From DASRFA01 sp035651755 (GTDB taxonomy: Bacteria; Desulfobacterota; Binatia; UBA12015), in contig DASRFA010000019.1 in the NCBI GenBank assembly GCA_035651755.1, positions 1 to 22,979 on the forward strand: a DNA stretch of 22,979 bases, read 5' to 3'. Shown one piece after another: positions 15,531 to 22,303 of the stretch. Made by a program: the position numbers and the translations under genes. The notes below the pieces were generated by a model. It saw nothing but the letters and a program-made list of their open reading frames with translations. It ran no database searches and was not told the origin of the DNA. Position 1 is the stretch's first letter, and every line of letters starts with the position of its first letter.

Positions 15531-16817
15531 CAGGAGACGGCCGAGCGCGCCGGCGCGCAGCGCCGGCAGCGGCCGTCGCCCGCTGCACCCGTGACGCGCG
15601 CACCACGCGTTGCCCTGGCTCTCGACCAGAGCGACGAGATCGCCCATCGCGACGTTGGCGTCGACCAGGTGCATCCCCCACTCGGGCGTCAAGTCGCCGC
15701 CGATGTCGTCGATGCGGGGGTCGCTCGGGTCGCCGTGGACGATGAGCGACAGGTAGACGAAGCCGTCGTGCTCCGCGCACTCCGCCTCGACGAAGGCGGG
15801 GAGCGTCACGAACGGCGTCGTGATGTCGACGCCGAGCGACGGATCGATCCACGGAGGCTCGCCGGACGGCGGCAGGATCGGCAGCGCCTGGCCGTCGGTC
15901 GGGAAGTAGGGATGCAGCGTGCCGCGGCCGCCCGACAGGGACGCCGGATTGACGCATGCTGCCTCGAGACCCGGGCCGCGCGACACGCCGAAGAGGCTGT
16001 TGCTCGGCGGCGGTGCCGTCGACCGGAAGGAGCCGTAGGCGAGCGCGCACCCCGTCTGGTTGGTGCGATGGCAGAGCGGGATGTTCGCGAAGTCGCCGCC
16101 GACGTCGGCCCCGACCGGCACCTGGAGGCTCGTGCCGAGGAGGTACGCCGCGACCAGGCGATCGCGCAGGACCGGGTTCGGATCGATCTCGTTCCTGATG
16201 AGAGCGGTGAGATGACCCGAGCCCTGCGAGTGACCGATCAGGACCACGCCGCGTCCCCGGTTGTCGTTCGCTATGTAGTGCTTCCACGCGTCCAGGACGT
16301 CGCCGTACGCGAGCGCGGAGTCGCTCGGGATGGGGTTGCCGCCGAGGCGCGCGGTGAGCGCGGTCAACGTGATCTGGCGATAGATCGGGGCGAACACGCG
16401 GCACTCGGCGCCGAGGCGCGCGGCCTGCTGGCGGACGACGAAGAGCTCCTGGTCCTCGCCGGGATCGAAGTCGCTGTTCCCGGTCTGGTCGGTCGAGATC
16501 GTCGGGTAGACGTAGAAGCAGTCGACCTTCGGGTTCGACGCGGGGCGCCAGCGTTGGACGCTGGTCGTGCCGTTCGCGCGCACGATGGTCGCGTCGAGAT
16601 CGTGATCGCAGACGTCGTCGAGATCCGGACGACACAGCCAATGCGACGGGTCCGCGTAGATCTCGCTGTGATACCCGGGATACGGGTTCGCGGCGGAGGC
16701 CGTCTCCGGCGCGGCCGCGGCGGGCGAAGCCGCCCCGAACAGGATGCCTGCGGCAAGGGTAGCGCCGGCGCTGCGGAGCGCGCGTGAGAACCCCACCGAA
16801 TCGCTTGGTCGTCTCAT
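15525..16817 (-). CDS. Secreted DUF3089 alpha/beta-hydrolase
   Basis: This 430-residue protein has an N-terminal Sec signal (basic start, hydrophobic AGATLAAGILFGAA, cleavage near AAAA-APE around residue 36). The DUF3089 hallmark NPKVDCFYVYPTISTD follows, then the nucleophile elbow IGHSQGS with Ser197. Asp and His partners are expected further on, possibly in HGDPSDPR and GMHLVDAN. At least eight cysteines in the mature region fit an exported, disulfide-bonded enzyme. Family members are lipase/esterase-like but mostly uncharacterised. The ATG at 16817 gives a proper signal peptide; a longer frame upstream is not credible. It is convergent with the molybdoenzyme gene (38-base gap) and divergent from the histidine kinase gene. 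Confidence 0.87.
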   Translation of the reverse strand: MRRPSDSVGFSRALRSAGATLAAGILFGAASPAAAAPETASAANPYPGYHSEIYADPSHWLCRPDLDDVCDHDLDATIVRANGTTSVQRWRPASNPKVDCFYVYPTISTDQTGNSDFDPGEDQELFVVRQQAARLGAECRVFAPIYRQITLTALTARLGGNPIPSDSALAYGDVLDAWKHYIANDNRGRGVVLIGHSQGSGHLTALIRNEIDPNPVLRDRLVAAYLLGTSLQVPVGADVGGDFANIPLCHRTNQTGCALAYGSFRSTAPPPSNSLFGVSRGPGLEAACVNPASLSGGRGTLHPYFPTDGQALPILPPSGEPPWIDPSLGVDITTPFVTLPAFVEAECAEHDGFVYLSLIVHGDPSDPRIDDIGGDLTPEWGMHLVDANVAMGDLVALVESQGNAWCARHGCSGRRPLPALRAGALGRLLR

Positions 16818-16935
16818 GCGGCCGACCGTAGAGCAGGCGCGATCGATATCGCAAGAGTTCCAACGAGGAGCGCGACTCCGGATGCGACTCGCCGCGTCGC
16901 ACGTCGTCTGCGCGTGCGTCAGCGCTCGTTTTTCG

Positions 16936-16963
16936 TGGACAGCGCTCCTCCGCGGGTGATACG
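16936..16963 (+). promoter_or_regulatory. Candidate promoter and direct repeat upstream of the hybrid histidine kinase gene
   Basis: TGGACA (16936-16941) matches the -35 consensus at five of six positions; GATACG (16958-16963), 16 bases on, is a weak -10. The ATG at 16987 follows, with AGGGGGG (16976-16982) as ribosome-binding site. The octamer CAGCGCTC occurs twice (16920-16927 and 16940-16947), 20 bases apart centre to centre, overlapping the -35. Spacing of two helical turns would suit a regulator binding one DNA face. Confidence 0.3.
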
Positions 16964-16986
16964 GCGGTCGCGGGCAGGGGGGCGTC

Positions 16987-19110
16987 ATGGCCAAGGCCGG
17001 CCAGAAAAACGCGAAGGATCCACTCGCGGAAGAAGTTCTGCGACGCGTCGCGCTGCGCGCGCCGATCGGCTTCGCGATCTTTCTCACCTGTCTCGTCCTG
17101 AGCACCGCGTTCGAGGTCCTGCGCTTTCCCTCGCGCGCGCCGCTGATGCTCGGCTTCGCGGCCGGCTTCACGATCGCGACCGCGCTCGCGTGGTCGATCG
17201 TGCGGCGCCGGCCCTCGTGGAGCATCGCCGTCCTCGTCGTGTTCGTGAACCTCGTCGGCGTCGCGGTGACGGCCTACCACGTGCTCGCGGGCGCATCGCT
17301 CGCGATGTGCATCTGGCAGCTCACGGCCCTTCTCGGCGCCGCTGCGGTGCTCGTCCCGTGGGGCGCGCGCCCACAGGCGCTCGCCTGCATCGGCACGCTC
17401 GTCTCGTACCCGCTCCACCTCGTCGCCGGTACGGCGGACGTGCTCACCTGGAGCGCGGGCGGCACGTACCTGATCTTCGTCTCGGGATTCAGCGTGCTCG
17501 GCGCGCTGCTGTTCGCGCGCCACGTGCGCCGGACGATGCAGCTCAGCGCGGACCTCTCCGAGCGCGAGGCGCGCCTGCAGAGCTACTTCGATCTCTCGCT
17601 CGTCGGGTGCGCGATCCTGGCCGCGGACGCGACCTGCAGCGAGGTCAACGACGAGCTCTGCCGCATCCTTGGATTCTCGCGCGCCCAGCTCCTCGCGGCG
17701 CGCTGGCCCGTCTTCATCCACGCCGACGACCGCCCCGCGTGCGAGGAGCTCATCGCGCAGGCGCTCGCAGACGGCGGAGCCGCGGGCCGTCGCGACATGC
17801 GCTGCGTGCGGCGGAACGGCGAGCTCATCCACGCGATCGTCGCGGTGCGCGGCCTCCCCGGTCGCCGGGGCGGGTGCGACCACGTGATGGTGCTCGTGCA
17901 CGACATCACCGATCGGAAGCAGGCGGAGGCGGAGCGCGAGCGACTCCTCGAGCGCGCGGAGAACGCGAGCCGGGCGAAGGACGAGTTTCTCGCGACCGTG
18001 TCGCACGAGCTCCGGACGCCGCTCTTCCCGATCCTCGGCTGGGCGACGCTCCTCCAGCGCGGCGGCCTCACGTCCGAGAAGACCTCCGCGGCGCTCGCCG
18101 CGATCGAGCGCAGCGCGCGCACGCAGGCCCAGCTCATCGACGATCTGCTCGACGTGTCGCGCGTGATCACCGGCAAGTGGCGGCTCGCGGTCCGGCCGAT
18201 GGAGCTCGCGCCCGTGGTCCAGGCGGCGGCCGACGTGGTGCGTCCGGCCGCGGACGTGAAGGGCGTCGAGCTCGAGCTCCAGCTCGCGCGCGCCCCGATC
18301 CTCGTGAGCGGCGATCCCGAGCGCCTGCAGCAGGTCGTCTGGAACCTGCTCTCGAACGGCATCAAGTTCACGCCGGCCGGCGGTCGCGTGAGCGTCGCGC
18401 TCGAGGCGGCGCGCGGGTGCGCGCGCATCGTCGTGCGCGACACCGGCGAGGGCATCACGACGGACTTCCTGCCGCACCTCTTCGAGCAGTTCCGGCAGGC
18501 CGACAGCTCGGCCACGCGTCCGCACGGCGGCCTGGGGCTCGGCCTCGCGATCGTCCGCATGCTGGTCGAGCTGCACGGCGGGACGGTGGAGGGCGAGAGC
18601 GCGGGTCCGGGGCAGGGCGCGGTCTTCACGGTCGAGCTCCCGCTCCTCGCAGAGAGCACCCGCACCGCATCTGCCGGCTCGCGCGCGGCCGACGTCCCGC
18701 CCGGCATCTCGCTGCGCGGCGTTCGCATCCTCGTCGTCGACGACGACCCCGAGGCCACGGCGGTCATGAGCACGCTCCTCGCCTCGTGCGGCGGAGAGGT
18801 GCGGATCGCGGCGTCGACCGGCGAGGCGCTCGCGACCGCGAACCACTGGCCGCCCGACGTCCTCGTGAGCGACCTCGCGATGCCCGGCGAGGACGGCTGC
18901 GCGCTGCTCCGGAAGCTGCGCGCGCGCGGCGGCGCGCTGCGCGGCGTGCCGGCGGTCGCGGTGACCGCGCACGCCGGCGCGATCGATCGCCTCATCGCCG
19001 CGGGCTTCGAGATGCAGATCGTGAAGCCGTTCGACCCGGCCCAGCTCGCGGCCGCAGTCGAGAAGGCGGCCGTCGGCGCCGCACGGAAGCCGGAGGCGCG
19101 GCCGCACTGA
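16987..19110 (+). CDS. Membrane-bound hybrid histidine kinase (PAS-HisKA-HATPase-REC)
   Basis: This 707-residue sensor kinase starts with about six transmembrane helices (residues 25-180), then a PAS-like domain (about 195-315, ending with the VLVHDITDRKQAE linker). A HisKA domain carries the phospho-acceptor His340 in TVSHELRTPL. The HATPase domain has an N box with Asn453 and Asn457, a G1 box DTGEG at 485-489, and the G2 box GGLGLGLAIV. The C-terminal receiver domain has the acidic triplet Asp585-587, phospho-acceptor Asp629 in SDLAMPG, and Lys680 in VKPF. All catalytic residues are intact, so it should signal. No response regulator with an output domain is nearby, so it is an orphan within this window. 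The ATG at 16987 has a strong purine-rich ribosome-binding site. Confidence 0.95.
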   Translation: MAKAGQKNAKDPLAEEVLRRVALRAPIGFAIFLTCLVLSTAFEVLRFPSRAPLMLGFAAGFTIATALAWSIVRRRPSWSIAVLVVFVNLVGVAVTAYHVLAGASLAMCIWQLTALLGAAAVLVPWGARPQALACIGTLVSYPLHLVAGTADVLTWSAGGTYLIFVSGFSVLGALLFARHVRRTMQLSADLSEREARLQSYFDLSLVGCAILAADATCSEVNDELCRILGFSRAQLLAARWPVFIHADDRPACEELIAQALADGGAAGRRDMRCVRRNGELIHAIVAVRGLPGRRGGCDHVMVLVHDITDRKQAEAERERLLERAENASRAKDEFLATVSHELRTPLFPILGWATLLQRGGLTSEKTSAALAAIERSARTQAQLIDDLLDVSRVITGKWRLAVRPMELAPVVQAAADVVRPAADVKGVELELQLARAPILVSGDPERLQQVVWNLLSNGIKFTPAGGRVSVALEAARGCARIVVRDTGEGITTDFLPHLFEQFRQADSSATRPHGGLGLGLAIVRMLVELHGGTVEGESAGPGQGAVFTVELPLLAESTRTASAGSRAADVPPGISLRGVRILVVDDDPEATAVMSTLLASCGGEVRIAASTGEALATANHWPPDVLVSDLAMPGEDGCALLRKLRARGGALRGVPAVAVTAHAGAIDRLIAAGFEMQIVKPFDPAQLAAAVEKAAVGAARKPEARPH

Positions 19111-19155
19111 CTCGCGACGCGCCGCCCGAATGGGCGTACTCGCAGCATGACAAGA

Positions 19156-19255
19156 TGCGAGCGAAGCGAGCCCGCGGGGAGTGGGGCCCCGGCGGGCTTT
19201 GCCCGACGGGGCGAGGGGAGCGATCCCCTCGTGCGACTGGCCCGCGGGTATCGCA
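19156..19255 (+). other. Multibranched structured intergenic element (possible ncRNA, leader or dispersed repeat)
   Basis: The 190-base gap between the kinase and the GMC oxidoreductase gene contains nested complementarity. An outer stem TGCGA/TCGCA (19156-19160 with 19251-19255) is followed by CCCGCGGG with CCCGCGGG (19171-19178 with 19241-19248). Inside are two hairpins: 19186-19197 with 19201-19212 (11 of 12 pairs, loop TTT) and 19212-19219 with 19224-19231 (8 perfect pairs, loop GCGA), abutting at one base. There is no T tract, so it is not a standard terminator. The left flank GCGAGCGAAGCGAGC has the look of dispersed intergenic repeats in GC-rich genomes. Confidence 0.5.
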
Positions 19256-19300
19256 GTGTGATTCACTGAGCTCGTCCCACCGGAAAGGCGAGCAACGGTC

Positions 19301-20914
19301 ATGTCGGACGAGCCGGTCGATGTCCTGATCATTGGGGCGGGCGCCGCGGGCGCGGCGTTCGCGTGGTCGCTCTCGGACACGCGCATGAACATCCTCTGTC
19401 TCGAGCAGGGCGACTGGGTGCGCTCCGACGAGTACCCCGGGAATCGCACCGACTGGGAGCTCCGCCGGCTCGGCGACTGGGGCTTCAGCCCGAACGACCG
19501 GAAGCGCCCGGCCGACTACCCGATCAACGACGCCGAGTCGGCGATCGCGGTCTCGAACTTCAACGCGGTCGGCGGCAGCACGATCCTCTTCGCGGGCCAC
19601 TTCCCGCGCTTCCATCCCGGCGACTTCCGCGCGCGGACGCTCGACGGCGTCGCCGACGACTGGCCGCTCGACTACCGGACGCTCGCGCCCTGGTACGATG
19701 TCAACGAGCGCATGATGGGCGTCTCCGGCCTCGCCGGCGATCCCGCGTACCCGGCCGACCCTCCGAAGATCCCGCCGCTGCCGCCGCTGCCGCTCGGGAA
19801 GCTCGGCGAAACCATCGCGCGCGGGTTCAATCGCCTGGGCTGGCACTGGTGGCCGTCCGACAGCGCGATCATCAGCGAGGCGTACGAGGGCCGTGCGCCG
19901 TGCATCAACGCCGGCACGTGCATCGCCGGCTGCGCGCAGGGCGCGAAGTCGAGCACCGACATCACGTACTGGCCGCTCGCGCTTCGCCGCGGCGTGCGGC
20001 TCAAGACGTCGTGTCGCGTGCGCGAGGTGACGATCGGCGCGAACGGGATGGCCGACGGCGTCATCTACTACGACGCCGACGGCAACGAGCGGCGCCAGCG
20101 CGCCGAGGTCGTCGTCATGGCGTGCAATGGGATCGGCACGCCGCGCATCCTGCTCAACTCGAAGTCGCCGCAGTTCCCCGACGGGCTCGCGAACCGAAGC
20201 GGCCTCGTCGGCAAGAACCTGATGTTCCACCCCTACGCGATGGTGACCGGTGTCTTCGACGAGCCGCTCGAGGGCTACAAGGGCGCGGTCGGCTGCTGCA
20301 TCATGAGCCAGGAGTTCTACGAGAGCGATCCGACGCGCGGGTTCGTGCGCGGCTACTCGTTCGAGATCCTGCGCGGCCTCGGTCCGGTCTTCACGGCGCT
20401 CATGGGCCTCGGCTGGGGACGCCTCCCGTGGGGCGCAGAGCACCATCGCGCCTACGCCGACCTCTTCGACCGCACCGGCGGCCTCGTCGTGATCGGCGAG
20501 GACCTCCCCGAGCCGGAGAACCGCGTGACGCTCGATCCCGAGCTGAAGGACGGCCACGGGATCCCGGCGCCGAAGATCAGCTACCGCCTGGGCGAGAACA
20601 GCCGGAAGCTGATGGAGCACGGCGTCGCGCGTGCGACCGAGGTGATCCGCGCGGCGGGTGCGAAGGAGACGTTCGCCGAGCCGCTGCTGCGGCCGGCCGG
20701 CTGGCACCTCATGGGGACGTGCCGCATGGGCACGGATCCCGAGACCTCGGTCGTGAACGAGTGGGGCCGGGCGCACGACGTCAAGAACCTCTTCATCATC
20801 GACGGCAGCGTCTTCGTGACCGCCGCCGCCGTGAACCCGACGAACACGATCCAGGCGCTCGCGCTCCACGTCGCCGACAGCATCAAGCGGAACCTCGAGA
20901 ACCTGTTCGATTGA
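19301..20914 (+). CDS. GMC-family FAD-dependent oxidoreductase (gluconate/sugar dehydrogenase large-subunit type)
   Basis: This 537-residue flavoprotein oxidises alcohol groups of sugars, sugar acids, sterols or similar substrates. The FAD-binding GAGAAG is at residues 12-17, and NAVGGSTILFAGHFPRF is the second family segment. Catalytic residues are probably His469 in GWHLMGTCRMG and Asn512 in AVNPTNT. Cysteines 201, 207 and 211 (CINAGTCIAGC) match the cluster reported to hold a [3Fe-4S] centre in the large subunit of Burkholderia FAD-glucose dehydrogenase, so an Fe-S centre is likely. No signal peptide is present. A GGAAAGGCGAG stretch lies before the ATG. The subunit-3-like gene follows 19 bases later, an operon typical of membrane gluconate dehydrogenases, but the cytochrome c subunit gene is not beside it. 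Confidence 0.94.
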   Translation: MSDEPVDVLIIGAGAAGAAFAWSLSDTRMNILCLEQGDWVRSDEYPGNRTDWELRRLGDWGFSPNDRKRPADYPINDAESAIAVSNFNAVGGSTILFAGHFPRFHPGDFRARTLDGVADDWPLDYRTLAPWYDVNERMMGVSGLAGDPAYPADPPKIPPLPPLPLGKLGETIARGFNRLGWHWWPSDSAIISEAYEGRAPCINAGTCIAGCAQGAKSSTDITYWPLALRRGVRLKTSCRVREVTIGANGMADGVIYYDADGNERRQRAEVVVMACNGIGTPRILLNSKSPQFPDGLANRSGLVGKNLMFHPYAMVTGVFDEPLEGYKGAVGCCIMSQEFYESDPTRGFVRGYSFEILRGLGPVFTALMGLGWGRLPWGAEHHRAYADLFDRTGGLVVIGEDLPEPENRVTLDPELKDGHGIPAPKISYRLGENSRKLMEHGVARATEVIRAAGAKETFAEPLLRPAGWHLMGTCRMGTDPETSVVNEWGRAHDVKNLFIIDGSVFVTAAAVNPTNTIQALALHVADSIKRNLENLFD

Positions 20915-20933
20915 GGACGATCGGAGCGGTGCG

Positions 20934-21419
20934 ATGAGCGAGGCGACGGAAGCGCAGGCGGGCTCGACGCTGTCGGCGGACGATCGCCGCACGCTCGCGG
21001 CCGTGCTCGACGAGATCATCCCGGCGACCGGCGACGGCGCGCTGCCGGGCGCGGGAAGCGTCGTCGAGAGCGGGCTCGTCGACGGGACTCTCGAGTGCGT
21101 GCCGCCGCTCGCGCTCGGCTTGACGATGGGCCTCGCCGCGGTCCGCGACGCCGCGCGCGCCCGCGGCGTCGATCGCTTCTCGGACCTCCTGCCCGCGGAT
21201 CGCACTGCGGTGCTGAACGAGGTCGGCGAGAAGGACCCCGGGTTCGTGCCGACGATGATGTTCGTCGCCTACACGACGTACTACCGCGACGACCGCGTGC
21301 TCGAGGCGCTCGGCCTCGAAGCGCGCGCCCCGCACCCGAAGGGCTACGACATGTCGCCTTGCGATCTGAGCCTCCTCGATCCGGTCCGGCGACGCCCGAA
21401 GCTCTATCGCGACGTGTGA
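20934..21419 (+). CDS. Gluconate 2-dehydrogenase subunit 3-like protein
   Basis: This 161-residue helical protein resembles the small (gamma) subunit of FAD-dependent gluconate and glucose dehydrogenases, which helps fold, export and stabilise the GMC large subunit. The family hallmark near the N-terminus is LSADDRRTLAAVLDEIIPATGDGALPGA; the rest includes LPADRTAVLNEV and TTYYRDDRVLEALGL. Typical members carry a Tat signal that exports the partner, but here the N-terminus (MSEATEAQAGS) lacks it. The complex may therefore stay cytoplasmic or use another anchor. GGAG upstream of the ATG and a 19-base gap from the GMC gene support translation from one transcript. The call rests on fold signature and context, so it is good but not certain. 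Confidence 0.85.
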   Translation: MSEATEAQAGSTLSADDRRTLAAVLDEIIPATGDGALPGAGSVVESGLVDGTLECVPPLALGLTMGLAAVRDAARARGVDRFSDLLPADRTAVLNEVGEKDPGFVPTMMFVAYTTYYRDDRVLEALGLEARAPHPKGYDMSPCDLSLLDPVRRRPKLYRDV

Positions 21420-21437
21420 CGGCGGCCGAATTCCGGC

Positions 21438-21467
21438 TTGCCCGCCGCGCGCCCGGCTGCCTAAACT
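21438..21467 (+). promoter_or_regulatory. Candidate promoter for the amidotransferase gene
   Basis: TTGCCC (21438-21443) and TAAACT (21462-21467), 18 bases apart, each match four of six consensus positions. Transcription would start near 21474, inside the 5' arm of the hairpin that ends at the ATG. The A-rich -10 is conspicuous here, but the match is moderate. Confidence 0.3.
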
Positions 21468-21471
21468 CGAC

Positions 21472-21496
21472 GGTCGCGACGCCGCGCGTCGCGACC
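21472..21496 (+). promoter_or_regulatory. Perfect 10-bp inverted repeat abutting the amidotransferase start codon
   Basis: GGTCGCGACG and CGTCGCGACC are perfect complements around a five-base loop, CCGCG, and the 3' arm ends directly at the ATG (21497). There is no Shine-Dalgarno sequence between the hairpin and the start. It could be an operator over the transcription start or an RNA hairpin masking initiation. Confidence 0.5.
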
Positions 21497-22303
21497 ATGC
21501 CGAAGGTCCTCGTCTTCCAGCACATCGCCAGCGAGATCCACGGGACGCTCGATCCCCTGCTGCGTCGCGAGCGGATCCGGATTCGCTACGTCAACTACGG
21601 CCGTCATCCCGACGCGCGCCCGACGATCGACGGCTACGACGGCCTGGTCGTGCTCGGCGGCCCGATGAACGTCGACGAGGCGGAGCGCTTTCCGCATCTC
21701 CGGCACGAGGTCGACGTCATCCGCGACGCGCTCGATCGCAGCCGGCCGGTGCTCGGCATCTGCCTCGGCGCGCAGCTCCTCGCGCACGCGCTCGGCGCGC
21801 ACGTCGGAAGGGCGCCGCGGCGGGAGATCGGCTGGTACGACGTGTCCTTCCACGGCCCCGCGCGCGAGGATCCGCTGCTCGGGCACGTGGACCCGGTCGA
21901 GCGGCTCTTCCAGTGGCACGGCGACGCGTTCGAGCTGCCGCGCGGCGGCGTGCACCTCGCGTCCTCCGAGAGCTGTCCGAATCAGGCGTTCCGGGTCGGC
22001 GATCGCGCCTGGGGCTTCCAGTTCCACCTCGAGGTCGACGAGCCGATGATCGAGCGCTGGCTCTCCGCGCCGGAGAACCAGGAGCAGATCGGCGGCGGCT
22101 CCGACGTCGACGCCGCGCGCATCCGGCGCGAGACGGCGGAGCGCATCGAGCGGCAACGACATCTGAGCGAGCGTGCGTTCGGCAGCTTCGTGCGCCATCT
22201 CCGCCCGGCCGGCGGCCGATGCGCGCCGCGGGCGGCGTCGACCGGCGAGAGCGCGCCGGCTCGCGAGCCGGCGCGCTCGGCTCAGCGCCTCCAGACCAGA
22301 TAG
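21497..22303 (+). CDS. Class I glutamine amidotransferase (GMP synthase-like domain)
   Basis: This 268-residue protein has a class I glutamine amidotransferase fold, as in the glutaminase part of GMP synthase. The triad is Cys89 in GICLGAQL, His177 and Glu179 in FQFHLEV. VVLGGPMNVDEAERFPHL, ICLGAQLLA, FQWHGDAFELP and WGFQFHLE are characteristic of the stand-alone 'type 1 glutamine amidotransferase' subfamily, members of which often have no assigned acceptor. The domain ends near residue 185; an Arg- and Ala-rich tail of about 80 residues follows, longer than usual. The start is the ATG at 21497. The 3' end overlaps the convergent permease gene by 22 bases. The acceptor partner is unknown; no synthetase is adjacent. 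Confidence 0.92.
   Translation: MPKVLVFQHIASEIHGTLDPLLRRERIRIRYVNYGRHPDARPTIDGYDGLVVLGGPMNVDEAERFPHLRHEVDVIRDALDRSRPVLGICLGAQLLAHALGAHVGRAPRREIGWYDVSFHGPAREDPLLGHVDPVERLFQWHGDAFELPRGGVHLASSESCPNQAFRVGDRAWGFQFHLEVDEPMIERWLSAPENQEQIGGGSDVDAARIRRETAERIERQRHLSERAFGSFVRHLRPAGGRCAPRAASTGESAPAREPARSAQRLQTR

Noticed and set aside
12756..16787. A 1343-codon open frame on the plus strand across the molybdoenzyme and DUF3089 regions
   Set aside because: It is Arg/Ala/Pro-rich with no recognisable domain and runs in the wrong frame or antisense to well-supported genes; long spurious frames are expected at this GC content.
15436..19449. A 1337-codon open frame on the minus strand across DUF3089 and the histidine kinase
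   Set aside because: It is antisense to the kinase and out of frame with the DUF3089 protein; composition is that of a GC-rich shadow.
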